Below the pieces are notes generated by a model. It did no database searches. It saw nothing but the letters and a program-made list of their open reading frames with translations, and was not told the DNA's origin. Shown here in pieces: positions 52,894 to 63,214 of a stretch of DNA of 64,000 nt (position 1 is its first letter; every line of letters begins with the position of its first letter). The translations under genes and the position numbers were made by a program. Origin of the DNA: Saprospiraceae bacterium (GTDB lineage: Bacteria > Bacteroidota > Bacteroidia > Chitinophagales > Saprospiraceae); the NCBI GenBank assembly GCA_016714985.1, contig JADKBS010000022.1:1-64000 (forward strand), given 5' to 3'.

Positions 52894-55800
52894 CTACCTG
52901 AACAATTCCATATACCCTTTTTGGACCGTCGTCGTTCCATTGTCCATCCATTCGAGGATATAAAAATAGGTGCCGTCTGGCAAATCAGTGTCATCACCCC
53001 AAGTGCCTGGCCAATTGTTGCGGTAGGTCTTTGTTTCATAGACCAAATTGCCCCAGATATTGTAAACCCAAAGTTGGTTCTCCGGGAACTCTTCGATCTT
53101 GGCAATGTAGAAGACATCGTTCACATCGTCATTGTTCGGAGAAACTGCCGTAAAAATGGTCAATTCCACGCATTGAATGTAAATACTTACGGTAGTCGTG
53201 TCGCAACCATTGGGATTGCAGGCCACATAACTGAAAACATCTGTCCAATCACAGGAATTGTTCTCTGGGATATAGGTAAACGAGTTGTCAAGGTTCAGCA
53301 CAACCTGGCCGACGGGTTGATCTAAAACATAAATTTCCTCAATGCCCCCAAAAATAGTGTCATTGGCAAGGAAATCTATGACAACTGGCGTCCCTTTTAG
53401 GGTCGAGTCGGCATCCGCCCCCAAATCGGGAGGGTCAAAATATGGCTTGACCAAAATGCAAAAATAGGAGGTGTCGCAAAAGCCAAACTCATCGCAAAAA
53501 ATGACGCAGGCCGTGTCCCGTCCTTCTGATAGGCCCTCGTAATACACACAAGGCCCCGCTAGGTTGGTGAGGAACTCGACGTTTCCAATCCTTTCATCTG
53601 GGCAAATATCAACGATGCTGCCTTCCTTAAAACTCCCCGGCAGTTCGGAGGTGTCCATGCATCTCAGCGTTTGCTCACCAACAAAAATCGTATCACAAAA
53701 TGTATCGGGTGTCGTCTTACGGACAGTAACTCGCAGTTCCACCAAGGCTACGTTGCCGAAGGCATCTTCAAATCGGTAACATGCGGTATCTGTCCCAATG
53801 GCAAAGCCATTGTACCGAATCTCGTCCCCCACTACCGTGAAATTCACGTTGTCGCCATTGTTCCCTGGGCAAATATCAACAACACTGGTTGGAGCGCCAG
53901 AAAGCCAGCCGTTTGGCAACTCAAACGTGTCGGTTTCCAAAAGCAGATAGACCGTATCAAAATAGACCGTACCCGGCACGACTTCTACCATGTATTCGAT
54001 GGTATCGCAATTGCCAAAATTGTCGCACAGCTCGATGCAGGCGGTATCAAAGCCGACTGATAGACCATTATAGGAAATGCAATTGTTTACGGTATCAATA
54101 CTGAAGACTACGCTCGTGCCCGATGAATTTGGGCAAATGTTTTCTATGGAAGCTATCGGGCCATCAAGGTTGAATTCTGCAGCATTGAAGCAAAACTGTT
54201 TAGATTGAGTCACAGTGACAGTATCCAAAATGCCATTGGCAAATGGGTGGGAAACATTGATTTCCAAGATGGTGGTATCGCAGAAACCATTGGCATCACA
54301 AACAACCATACAGGCAGATTCTTGGCCGACAAGATTGCCCGCAACTACCATACAACTATCATTAAGTATTTGATAATCAACAAATTGACCATCAATGCAA
54401 CTGTTCACCAAAGTGACAATGCTCCCAGACAATTCAACGCCATCAAAGCAAATAGTATCCACTTCGCCCAGTTGAAGGTTGACTTGTATGGTATCCGAAG
54501 TGGTACAGGTAACCATCACGTTTATGGAGTCTGTACAACCTGAAATGGTATCAAGTGCAATGATTTGATGATTTCCGGGAGCCAAAAAGAGGTTGTTGCC
54601 ACCAGCACATGGCGTCAGGCTTCCTGTGTAGGCCAGGCCATTGTCACTAAACAAATAGTTGGGCAACAGCACGGAAGGAATTTGTGCACAAACTTGACCT
54701 TCCGTTTGACAATCAGCCACTTGAACCACGAGCATTTGATCCTCAAAAACACCATTTGAATTGTCTGGCACCACAATGGAAACCGTATCCTTATTCGAAG
54801 CGCCACAGCCCATCCTGTTGGTTGTAAGTACGAACGAAAGGGTTTGCCCTAGATAATTATTGGCCAAAAAGCTCAAACTTGGGTTTGCAACTGAGGTATC
54901 GCTCAACATGCTGTTAGCTGCTGGCGGTAAGGCATTCCAAGTCAAATCATAGAACTGGGTATCACAAACAATCCCACCAAGCACCGTGGAGTAGGTGCCA
55001 GCAATGGAACAAAAACTTCGGTCAAAGCCAGCATTTTCAAGTGCTGGAACAGGCAAATTGGTAGAAACTGAACTGCACGCATTATTCAGCAGACTCTCCA
55101 CTTTTAGCAAAATATGACAGGCCACGTCTGGCTGAACTTGAAGCACCTGACTAAAAACCAGCGGCACCGCTGGGCTTATTGGCCCAATAATTAATTGCTG
55201 CGCAATAACCTGCTCCGTAAGTTGAACAATACCATCATCATTTTCATCGAAAACATAAAACAAGGTATAGTTGTCGGTTGACAAATTGGCAAGGCTGTTC
55301 AAGCTTCCAGAAATTGCTATCCTTTCGCCAGTTGCATTGCATTCGCTTTTTACCTCGTCAAAATTGATTTGCAGCGGCGAAACTCCCGTATTGATGAGTG
55401 ATAGTGGTAGGAAATCACTGCTGCAGGGTGCGTTTTGACCAGGGTTCCATCCGTTGGGGAAACTGGAACAGTTCCACCCCGACCGGATGTTGAGTGCAAC
55501 ATCGTCGCAGGTAGTGGTAGTGGCAACAATGCGATAAGTAAGGCACTGGCCAGCTTGCAATGCGGGTATAAAAGAGAAGTAATTTTGCCCATATTGCGTG
55601 AGTAAAACTGGAATGGGGGTGCTCGGATTCGTGATATTGGCGATTGCCCCGATGTTTAGAAGGCCGCTGGGGTCTTCCAATGCCAACCAAGTCAATCCTG
55701 CATTCGATTGGCTGGAAGTATTGCAGATTTGAACATCCCAACTCGCCAAGCCATTGGTCAAGGGTGCCGCTGCAGGCGTGAGCGGGGTCAAAGCAATGGT

Positions 55801-57090
55801 TGGAGGCTGGTTGTAAGCCACTGAACTGGTGGCTTGGTCAGCATGAGAATTTACGCAACTTCCATCCCCAATGAACTTGGCGTAGAACCTATCCGTATAA
55901 TTGATGGAGGATTGGATGGCATAAATATGGTCCCCGTTGCTGCTTCCTGTTGGGCTTGCACAGGTGGGGTTCAGCTTTAGTCGAAGGTCAAAAGTATAAA
56001 CCTGCACCTGGTTCAAGGATGGCACGGTTGTCAGCGTGTCAAATTTGGCAACATAGCGGCCATTCGGAAAATCCGAGAGGGGCCGGATGGGGAAATAGGC
56101 ATTGCCATGAAAAGGATGGCCGGGAATGGAGACTTCAACCTGCCCACCTCCGAATGCGGAAAGCAATCCTGGGTCAAAGACAAAAACCAGCGAATCCACC
56201 TTGGTGGCTGGCCTGAATTCGTTGCCGAAAAAATCTGTGAAGTCGTTGTTTGGAACAAACAATCGCCAATCCAAGCTGCCTTGCTGGCACCCAATTGGCA
56301 ATCCGTTCAACGTATTGGGAAAATCAAAAACCACCTCGGTTTTGGCAAGCGTAAAGGTCTCTGTCAAAGTATCGCAGGAAAGCAGGCTTCCGTTTTGGGC
56401 GGCATAGCCAAAGGCTCGCAGATTGGGCAAAGGTGCGAACTGTGATGGCAGTGGGCCATTCGGATTGATGGAAAAATTCCCTTTGAATGAAACCGTATCG
56501 CCAGTTTGAAGGGTCAAGCCGAGACCAGCCAAGCAATCGTTCAAGTCAATTTTTAGGATTTTTTGCCCTTGGATGGAGGCTGAAAAAACCTTGGAAGATG
56601 GCACAGTGCAGTTGAATTCAGAATTCCCTCTTACAATCCTTAAGGCACCATTCCCATAGCTCAAGACTTCGCTTGAACTCATGGAACCATCGGGGTTGCC
56701 ATAGTTGATTTGAAACCCAAGACTATCGCTGACCGCAACCCCGTTGATGGTAGCGACCAAATCAACGGCCACAGAATCACAGGCCAATGCCACTTTCTTG
56801 TTCGCAAGCGATGGGTCAAAAGGCTGTGTATAGTTGGCGTCGGAAAAGCCAAAACTGGTTCTGTTAACTTGGAAATCAAGGATTTGAACGCCTGGCGAGA
56901 AGGATGCGGGTTCAAGTAGAAAAGGGGAAGGATATTCGATGCAGGTCTGCCCCCCTATGTTGTCGCCATAAGAAAAGGAAGCAGGTCGAGTGTTTTCCTT
57001 ATCGGCATCAGGCTTGGAAGGGTTTGAATAACTTAGCCTAAGGGAAATCAACGCAACCAGTAAAAGAACAATCTGCACGGGTCTATCCAT
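52894..57090 (-). CDS. Giant T9SS type B secreted protein (gliding-motility C-terminal domain)
   Basis: 1398 residues from the ATG at 57090, starting with a signal peptide (PVQIVLLLVALISLRLSYSN); a TTG ten codons earlier is less likely. Long stretches of Ig-like beta repeats, including two or three units of about 85 residues with CDxFGxCDT motifs (ACIELCDNFGNCDTIEY, ACVIFCDEFGFCDTSYF, ACMVVCDANGFCDTTIL). It ends with the gliding-motility-associated C-terminal domain (FTAVSPNNDDVNDVFYI, LWVYNIWGNLVYE, DGTYFYILEW...GYMELFR), the signal of type B T9SS clients. Probably surface-attached adhesin-like; partner unknown. No catalytic motif. Confidence 0.9.
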   Translation of the reverse strand: MDRPVQIVLLLVALISLRLSYSNPSKPDADKENTRPASFSYGDNIGGQTCIEYPSPFLLEPASFSPGVQILDFQVNRTSFGFSDANYTQPFDPSLANKKVALACDSVAVDLVATINGVAVSDSLGFQINYGNPDGSMSSSEVLSYGNGALRIVRGNSEFNCTVPSSKVFSASIQGQKILKIDLNDCLAGLGLTLQTGDTVSFKGNFSINPNGPLPSQFAPLPNLRAFGYAAQNGSLLSCDTLTETFTLAKTEVVFDFPNTLNGLPIGCQQGSLDWRLFVPNNDFTDFFGNEFRPATKVDSLVFVFDPGLLSAFGGGQVEVSIPGHPFHGNAYFPIRPLSDFPNGRYVAKFDTLTTVPSLNQVQVYTFDLRLKLNPTCASPTGSSNGDHIYAIQSSINYTDRFYAKFIGDGSCVNSHADQATSSVAYNQPPTIALTPLTPAAAPLTNGLASWDVQICNTSSQSNAGLTWLALEDPSGLLNIGAIANITNPSTPIPVLLTQYGQNYFSFIPALQAGQCLTYRIVATTTTCDDVALNIRSGWNCSSFPNGWNPGQNAPCSSDFLPLSLINTGVSPLQINFDEVKSECNATGERIAISGSLNSLANLSTDNYTLFYVFDENDDGIVQLTEQVIAQQLIIGPISPAVPLVFSQVLQVQPDVACHILLKVESLLNNACSSVSTNLPVPALENAGFDRSFCSIAGTYSTVLGGIVCDTQFYDLTWNALPPAANSMLSDTSVANPSLSFLANNYLGQTLSFVLTTNRMGCGASNKDTVSIVVPDNSNGVFEDQMLVVQVADCQTEGQVCAQIPSVLLPNYLFSDNGLAYTGSLTPCAGGNNLFLAPGNHQIIALDTISGCTDSINVMVTCTTSDTIQVNLQLGEVDTICFDGVELSGSIVTLVNSCIDGQFVDYQILNDSCMVVAGNLVGQESACMVVCDANGFCDTTILEINVSHPFANGILDTVTVTQSKQFCFNAAEFNLDGPIASIENICPNSSGTSVVFSIDTVNNCISYNGLSVGFDTACIELCDNFGNCDTIEYMVEVVPGTVYFDTVYLLLETDTFELPNGWLSGAPTSVVDICPGNNGDNVNFTVVGDEIRYNGFAIGTDTACYRFEDAFGNVALVELRVTVRKTTPDTFCDTIFVGEQTLRCMDTSELPGSFKEGSIVDICPDERIGNVEFLTNLAGPCVYYEGLSEGRDTACVIFCDEFGFCDTSYFCILVKPYFDPPDLGADADSTLKGTPVVIDFLANDTIFGGIEEIYVLDQPVGQVVLNLDNSFTYIPENNSCDWTDVFSYVACNPNGCDTTTVSIYIQCVELTIFTAVSPNNDDVNDVFYIAKIEEFPENQLWVYNIWGNLVYETKTYRNNWPGTWGDDTDLPDGTYFYILEWMDNGTTTVQKGYMELFR

Positions 57091-57199
57091 CTGAGGTTCA
57101 TTTCGAATCAGCTTGGACAATGGCTAAAATTGTACCATTTTATGGGTAATTGATTTCCAGGGCATCCAACGTAACCCAAAGAAACTCTCTCCAAACAGG

Positions 57200-60100
57200 T
57201 TACTCTTTTTTCACTGCTTCCATCCTGCCCAAAAATGCGGAAGCGGTTGACTCTTCGACAGGTTGGATTTCAAACTGTTCTCCATTGGGGAGCTTGATGA
57301 TCCGGTCTTTTTCTTTGATTTTCAGCAAGTTCTCCATAAAACTGGGGTTGTTGGAGACCAAGTTTAAGATACCTTGCTTGTAACCGATGAAATAGTACAT
57401 CTGGCTAGGCGACTTCAGGTAAACATAAAGCCTGTCATCGTCATTGGTGGGCATTTTCACTTCAATATAGGCATTGATAATGGTATTCACCATTTCACCA
57501 TCCATGCTCACCAATCCTATTTTGGATTTGGAGGAAACAAAGGATTGGTAATCGGTATCCCAAGCCAATGGCACCCTGTCGAACAGCATGGTGTAGTTGT
57601 TCGGTTTTTTGGGCAAGTCCAATGAACCGAGCGAAATACCATCTATGGCAGACTGCATCTCAGGGCTTTCTGGAAAAAGTTGCCACACCGCTTTACGATA
57701 GAACGGCATGTCTTTCGCATATACGATTGGCGAAGCATCGAAGGTGCTGGATTTAAAATCGGCAACGATGATTTTCAACAGGTTAGAAGGAATTGGAAAA
57801 CGAAGCCCCATGAACGCCTCAATATCCATTGCCGACTTCATGGAGGAAGTGCCCAAGGCCGAGTCCACCACCATTTCCCCAAAAGCGGTTTTTAAGGTAC
57901 CTGTAGCTTCGACACTCACGTTTTTAAGGCCAGAACCAAAGCTGAATTTGCCATCCATTTCAATCTTGGCCGTTTTATTATCAAAAATCAATTGATTGCC
58001 ACGGGGGATGGTATTGCTGCTCAATGCCCTCAGCGAATCCATGAAAATGAACTTGTCAGCCTTTTCGTCATATTGCATTACCCCTTTCACAGCCATGATG
58101 GGCCTGTCTTTCCTGAAAAACAAGGCATTCATAACCCTAGGGTAACAGGTGGCAGTTTCCTTGCTCAAGAAAACACCTGTGTGTACCTGCTCGCCTTCCG
58201 GATTCAATGGAATGCCGTAGGCAATAGCAAGGTCGTTTTTATCCCCTTCAAAATTCACCGAGAACCAGGTTTTATAGGGGTGCTTATCGGCATCCAACTG
58301 GGCAAAGCCCTGAAACCCAAGTTTAGGTTTCTCTGCGCTGAGGCTGATGGTGCCTTGGAACTTTGTCTTGTGGTCAATGTAGAAGTTGGAGCGTTCGTGG
58401 ATTTCGCCTTTCGCCCTTGTGACCGATCGCTTGGTGGATTGGTTGCCATCCCCTACCCTAGTACCTATGATTTCCGCAAATTCGATTTCCTGTTTTTTAT
58501 CGCCAATATTGTACTCGTAGAAGCCCTTGGCACGGTACTCCTTCCGGCCCAAAACGTTCACCGTTGCCTTGTTAATGACGTGGTATTTGCTCAAAGTATC
58601 TGCCACGATTTTCGCATTCTTCAATTCACCAATCACACCGCCAGCCGCTACTTCAATGTCACCGGTCTCGGTATAGATATAGGCATCCGATGAAACAATA
58701 TAGGGAACCCCACCTACTTTAAGCAAGTTGGTTTTGAGGTCATAAAGGGCAGCTTTGCCCGTGAAGTGCAAGGAATCTTGCTCTGGGTGGATGGAGGTAA
58801 ACCCACCTGACTGGCCCTCTGCTGCCCTAAAGGTCACGGTCTCTTTGGCCATGTCCCAATCAAATTCATTGAAGGTAGTAACGTATTGGTTATACGGCAA
58901 GGTGGTCGTCAATATTTCGGCATTTGCCTTGAACTTGCCCATTTGTTTATCGAAATCAACATCGGCATTCAAGTTCGTCGTTGAAAGGGCTATTGCGTCA
59001 GCATCCAATGCCTTGATTTTTAGGTCGGTAGTGTCCGACTGGGTCGAATAGGCTCCGAATCTCAGCAATTTTGAGGTCATGCTGGCTTTGTCCCAGTCAA
59101 AAAGCCCTTTCCCCTTCAAGCCGCCGGGTGTCAAAATCAAGGTGCCCTTCAAGGTGTGCCGACCTTCTTTGAACAACTCAAACGGTGCCTCCTTCGAGTT
59201 CACGTACATACTGTCCTTGTAAGGTCGCCAATCCAACGACACATCATAGCCACGTACTTGCGGGTGTGGCACATCCCCTTCCCGCAGTTCTTCCAAATCG
59301 AAGCGCTCTGCACTTCCTGTCAATTGCTTGGGCTTGAAGATAAGGTCATCTGAGTCAATCGAAGCACCTAAGTAAGTAAGCGTTCCCTTCCCTATCATAC
59401 CCTTGTTGCTAAGGTCTATCGAGCCGATGTATTTCCCTTTGCCCTGGTAATTTGGGAAGCCCTCTTTGGGTGTCTTAGTTACAAAGCCAAGGGAGGTGTC
59501 TTCCCTCAGCACCAAGGTTTCATCGAAATCGGGAAAGATCTTGGAGGATATCATCTTACCTTTAAAATGGATCGCATCCTTTGTGAACTTATCCAAGCTA
59601 TTAAAACTAAATGGGTTTAGCTTGAAATAAAAGGAATCCCTGGTATAGGCACCTCCCTGTGTTTTTTTGTAATCGTAATAGACAAAGCTATTCCGTTTGC
59701 TTTCGATGGAGGGAAACATTTCAATGACTTCCCGGCCCGATTTGTTGGCAGGTGCATCCACCAAGAGCACACCGCCCAAGTGCTCAATCCTCGAAGCAAT
59801 GGAATACGCTTCTGGCGTACCATTTTTATCTACATTCCCAGTAGGTAGGAAAAGGTCAAAATAACGCACTGAGTCAAGGCTGACATGGAACTTGTTGTAA
59901 TCAAAATGAAAGCTCTTGCCTTCAAACAGGCCAAATCCGGCAAACAGCTTTCCATCGAAATCCATGTCCCGGTTGGTTTTCATACGGATGTTTTCACCGT
60001 AAGGCACCAAGCCTACTTTCTGCGACTGGCTCAATTCTATGTTCTTTACCCCGTTGACCGAAATGGAATTATCCTTCAAATCAAAAACCCCATTGGTCTC

Positions 60101-61726
60101 GTTGGTTTCGGAAGTAATGCGGAGGTTGTCATAATCCACTTTCTTTTGGCTGGCCTCGGCATAGTGCAAAACCTTGTCCTTCAGTTCTACCATGCCCTCG
60201 TCGGCGTCGTAGTTGATAAAGCCTTTGGCAACGAGGTCATACAGTAGCGAATTGATGTTTTCAACCGAAAACTTGGGATTTAGCCTTCTTGCAAGCGACT
60301 CGGCCTTGATGGTTTTCTCACCCGTCTCTTGGTAGGCCACCTTCATGATGGCGATTGGATTGGTGGTGGAAATGTTTTGAAGGCGGTTATAGTCGTTTTC
60401 GTTGAAAAACTTCAACGATTCAAAAGTAGTTGCAGCAGCAGATTTAGACATTCCCACATTTCGCCGACCGATGAATATACTGTCGGTCGGCATTTGGTAA
60501 TCAATCAAGTCTGCATCAATATTGATCTGATGGAACGAGTTATAAAATGGGTTTCGGTCGCTGCCCCGCTTTCCACGGGTTAGTTGCAGTTCCTTTTTTT
60601 TCAACTCATAACGCACATTGACAGACGGGTGGTAGATGGAATCCTTGCTGAAATAAACAGCGGATTCAACGCCCTCCCCAACGATGCGCTCTTCTTGCTT
60701 GATGGTGAAAAGCAGGGACTGGCCTTTGTAAACCAGTTCGTTTTTCTTGTTGAACAGTTTTAGCTCTGCTTTCTCCTTGCTGCTGCCAAAACCATAGACC
60801 GTGGTGCCTTGCAACCTAAAACCTCCCTTGAAGCGCACCCCTTCGCCAATGTTCTTGATTTCTAGCACCCGTTCATTGGACTCGAATCGAGGATAACTGC
60901 CCTCGGTCGCTTCGTTCTGCGTAATCAACTTGTCTTCAAACTTGCCCTCGATGGCCGTTTGTCCGAAATAGAGCGGGTAATACAGTTTGGCCGATTTTAC
61001 TTCGTAGAGGCTTTTCTTGGTTTCAAACTCATAATCCCCCAGCGCTGCATAGACATCTTTTAGTCCCAGCCGATCCCAGGTCACCGTACCACCCTTGCCC
61101 TTCCATATTTCGTCAACGGGTGAATAAACCCCAGCCGTTGCCTGAATCACGATAGAGTCCTTGCCACGGGCGGCGATGAGGTCGAGCTTGTCGTATTTGA
61201 CGAGGGGCTTCTTGTCTTCGAAAACGAGTTCGTAGCGAGAGGCCCTTGCCAGCCAAGTAGTACCAAGGTCGGATTTTCGAAGTGCATTTTTTTCAAAAAA
61301 ACCGTAGCTGAAATCAAGGAACTCCTCGATCGGCTTCATCTTCCTGTTTTCGATGCTACCAATCATCCCATCCAATACGTCGTGCCAATTCTTGAAACGG
61401 CTCTCGCTTAATTCTCCTTTTTTCACTACCGAGAGGCCCTGAAAATAGCCGGTGAAATAAGGGTTGGCAGTCATGCGCTGACCAAGCATCTTATCGCCGG
61501 TTTGCCTGATTCGGGTGATTTCCTCCGCAGTGAACATTCCTGCTTTGTAGGATTTTTCGAACCCCTTGTAGAGTTCCTCCATTTTGGGATTTTTGGAGGC
61601 TGTGAGAAAGCCTTCCAGTTCCTTTAGGAAAGTGGCAGGGTCTTCTGAGAACTTTTCAAGCTGTTGAGCTGAAATAAAGAAGGGTAATGCGAGGAAACTA
61701 AGTATAAAACTAAACCTGAAAATCAT
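57200..61726 (-). CDS. Very large exported protein with repetitive beta segments, unrecognised
   Basis: 1508 residues with a signal peptide (MIFRFSFILSFLALPFFISA). An N-terminal helical part (about 25-160) precedes more than 1200 residues of beta-rich segments reminiscent of right-handed beta-helix, OstA/LptD or AsmA-like periplasmic domains. Recurring patterns such as GKGTLTYLGASIDSDDLIF, GEGVRFKGGFRLQGTTVYGF and NVSVEATGTLKTAFGEMVV look like lipid-groove strands. No T9SS tail and no barrel-type C-terminal aromatic signature. It could be a periplasmic bridge or a scaffold; this is inference. Monocistronic; prmA lies upstream on the same strand. Confidence 0.75.
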   Translation of the reverse strand: MIFRFSFILSFLALPFFISAQQLEKFSEDPATFLKELEGFLTASKNPKMEELYKGFEKSYKAGMFTAEEITRIRQTGDKMLGQRMTANPYFTGYFQGLSVVKKGELSESRFKNWHDVLDGMIGSIENRKMKPIEEFLDFSYGFFEKNALRKSDLGTTWLARASRYELVFEDKKPLVKYDKLDLIAARGKDSIVIQATAGVYSPVDEIWKGKGGTVTWDRLGLKDVYAALGDYEFETKKSLYEVKSAKLYYPLYFGQTAIEGKFEDKLITQNEATEGSYPRFESNERVLEIKNIGEGVRFKGGFRLQGTTVYGFGSSKEKAELKLFNKKNELVYKGQSLLFTIKQEERIVGEGVESAVYFSKDSIYHPSVNVRYELKKKELQLTRGKRGSDRNPFYNSFHQINIDADLIDYQMPTDSIFIGRRNVGMSKSAAATTFESLKFFNENDYNRLQNISTTNPIAIMKVAYQETGEKTIKAESLARRLNPKFSVENINSLLYDLVAKGFINYDADEGMVELKDKVLHYAEASQKKVDYDNLRITSETNETNGVFDLKDNSISVNGVKNIELSQSQKVGLVPYGENIRMKTNRDMDFDGKLFAGFGLFEGKSFHFDYNKFHVSLDSVRYFDLFLPTGNVDKNGTPEAYSIASRIEHLGGVLLVDAPANKSGREVIEMFPSIESKRNSFVYYDYKKTQGGAYTRDSFYFKLNPFSFNSLDKFTKDAIHFKGKMISSKIFPDFDETLVLREDTSLGFVTKTPKEGFPNYQGKGKYIGSIDLSNKGMIGKGTLTYLGASIDSDDLIFKPKQLTGSAERFDLEELREGDVPHPQVRGYDVSLDWRPYKDSMYVNSKEAPFELFKEGRHTLKGTLILTPGGLKGKGLFDWDKASMTSKLLRFGAYSTQSDTTDLKIKALDADAIALSTTNLNADVDFDKQMGKFKANAEILTTTLPYNQYVTTFNEFDWDMAKETVTFRAAEGQSGGFTSIHPEQDSLHFTGKAALYDLKTNLLKVGGVPYIVSSDAYIYTETGDIEVAAGGVIGELKNAKIVADTLSKYHVINKATVNVLGRKEYRAKGFYEYNIGDKKQEIEFAEIIGTRVGDGNQSTKRSVTRAKGEIHERSNFYIDHKTKFQGTISLSAEKPKLGFQGFAQLDADKHPYKTWFSVNFEGDKNDLAIAYGIPLNPEGEQVHTGVFLSKETATCYPRVMNALFFRKDRPIMAVKGVMQYDEKADKFIFMDSLRALSSNTIPRGNQLIFDNKTAKIEMDGKFSFGSGLKNVSVEATGTLKTAFGEMVVDSALGTSSMKSAMDIEAFMGLRFPIPSNLLKIIVADFKSSTFDASPIVYAKDMPFYRKAVWQLFPESPEMQSAIDGISLGSLDLPKKPNNYTMLFDRVPLAWDTDYQSFVSSKSKIGLVSMDGEMVNTIINAYIEVKMPTNDDDRLYVYLKSPSQMYYFIGYKQGILNLVSNNPSFMENLLKIKEKDRIIKLPNGEQFEIQPVEESTASAFLGRMEAVKKE

Positions 61727-61756
61727 GTTGATACGTTGATGGGCGATGGGCCAGAT

Positions 61757-62593
61757 TTAACCGCTTGCCCCAATTTTCTGCGTTTTCATTGCGAGCCAAT
61801 TGTTCTTTCGCTTTGTTTCTAGGATTTTGAATCCATGCTTTTGGAGTGCCTCGGTCATGAGTTGTTCATCATCCAGCACAAAACCCGAAACGACCAAAAG
61901 CCCTTCTGGTTTCAGCAGCTTGTCTAACGAGTCAAGGGAGTCCAAAATTACGTTCCGGTTGATATTTGCCAATATTATGTCGAAATCAGTACCGGGCACT
62001 GTTTGCAAGGTGCCATGAAAGGCTTGTACGTTCGACACCCCATTGATCGCCGAATTTTCAATGGTATTCCTGTAGGACTCAATTTCAATGTCAACCGCTT
62101 CCAATTCAGTGGCGCCCAACTTAGCGGCAAGGATTGCCAGCACCCCTGTTCCGCAGCCATAATCAAGGACAGCCTTTCCTTCGAAATGGATGCCTTGCAT
62201 GATTTCAATGACCGAAAACGTGGTCTCATGGTGCCCCGTCCCAAATGCCATTTTGGGGTTGATGACCAGTTCATGTTCCACCGCTGGCAAGGAATCATGA
62301 AAATCGGCCCGGATCCCGCAAAATTCGCCAACAATGACCGGATGGAAGTTGGATTCCCATATTTCATTCCAGTTTTGGCCGGGTATCAATGTTTTTTGAA
62401 ATTGAAAATCAAATTGTGACTGCAAATCCAACAACTCTTCGTCATGTTCCTCAGCATACTGACTTACGGGCATGTAGGCATTGAAGCCCGTTTCCGATTC
62501 CTCAAATGTGTCGAACGGCAAGTGGCCCACCATGGCAATCAAGACTTCGTTTTGGGCAGGGTCGGTGGTTATATTGTATTGGAAATAGTCCAT
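61757..62593 (-). CDS. prmA: Ribosomal protein L11 methyltransferase
   Basis: 278 residues, SAM-dependent methylation of lysines on ribosomal protein L11. The N-terminal substrate-binding domain (1-105) precedes the Rossmann core with NPKMAFGTGHHETT, motif I VLDYGCGTGVLAILAAKLGA and the NPPF-like motif IV ILANINRNVI, all diagnostic for PrmA. The upstream leader consists of AATCACCAATCACC-like tandem words. It probably shares a transcript with none of the neighbours. Confidence 0.95.
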   Translation of the reverse strand: MDYFQYNITTDPAQNEVLIAMVGHLPFDTFEESETGFNAYMPVSQYAEEHDEELLDLQSQFDFQFQKTLIPGQNWNEIWESNFHPVIVGEFCGIRADFHDSLPAVEHELVINPKMAFGTGHHETTFSVIEIMQGIHFEGKAVLDYGCGTGVLAILAAKLGATELEAVDIEIESYRNTIENSAINGVSNVQAFHGTLQTVPGTDFDIILANINRNVILDSLDSLDKLLKPEGLLVVSGFVLDDEQLMTEALQKHGFKILETKRKNNWLAMKTQKIGASG

Positions 62594-62596
62594 GAA

Positions 62597-62645
62597 GTCG
62601 TGGTTGGTGTTTGGTGGTTGGTGATTGGTGATTCGTGATTCGCAG
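62597..62645. repeat. Degenerate tandem-repeat leader upstream of prmA
   Basis: Minus-strand sense reads GAATCACGAATCACCAATC and ACCAACCACC words, 6-8 bp period, ending 4 nt before the prmA ATG. Belongs to the group of short-period leaders noted elsewhere in the window. Confidence 0.6.
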
Positions 62646-62662
62646 CACGCAATTAAACAGCC

Positions 62663-63175
62663 TCAGGCTTGTTGCTCTTGCCAATGCTTTACGGTAGAGG
62701 GTGCCACGCCGATATTTTTGTCCATGACGAATTCAGGCGCAGTTGATTTCAAGCCCATTTTGATGATGGCAAGGTGGTGTACGGCATGGTCGTAGGCATA
62801 CATCATTTCACGGCCAATGCAGGACGTCACCACGGGCCTTGTCTCGTTGAGATCAGCAGAGAAATCTGCAACGACTTCCACGGCTATCGCCTCCTCCATG
62901 TCTTTCAATTTTTCATAAAACTGCTGAAGCATGGCAGCCGCATAGGCTGGTTCCGTCTCCACCCTGGTATCCCGCTGGCGATGGGCATAGTCCAACCTGC
63001 CATCTAGCGCATTGTTGGCCAAGCAACCATAAAAATCAATGATGTGGCGGAAATGCTGCCCAATGGACGAGCCATTGAAAAGCGCCAATGGCCGGGTATA
63101 GGTTTCCTCACCAAGCCTTTGAAGCAGGTCGGTCATTTGCCATATAATGATTTCTGTTCCTTGCTTACAGTTCAT
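62663..63175 (-). CDS. DinB/YfiT-like metal-binding four-helix protein
   Basis: 170 residues from the ATG at 63175; the upstream extension consists of repeat words. It resembles the DinB-like superfamily: helix with SSIGQHFRHIIDFYG (His near residues 41 and 44) and later AYDHAVHHLAIIKMG with the His residues that usually complete the metal site. Such proteins include thiol S-transferases and damage-induced proteins; no specific substrate can be named. Cytoplasmic. Followed at some distance by prmA. Confidence 0.72.
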   Translation of the reverse strand: MNCKQGTEIIIWQMTDLLQRLGEETYTRPLALFNGSSIGQHFRHIIDFYGCLANNALDGRLDYAHRQRDTRVETEPAYAAAMLQQFYEKLKDMEEAIAVEVVADFSADLNETRPVVTSCIGREMMYAYDHAVHHLAIIKMGLKSTAPEFVMDKNIGVAPSTVKHWQEQQA

Positions 63176-63214
63176 TTTTCGAGAATTTTTTTGACTGTTT
63201 GATCCTTGGAGGGT

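Noticed and set aside
62597..62645. Possible CRISPR-like array
   Set aside because: Repeats are 6-8 bp and degenerate without spacers; not a CRISPR array.
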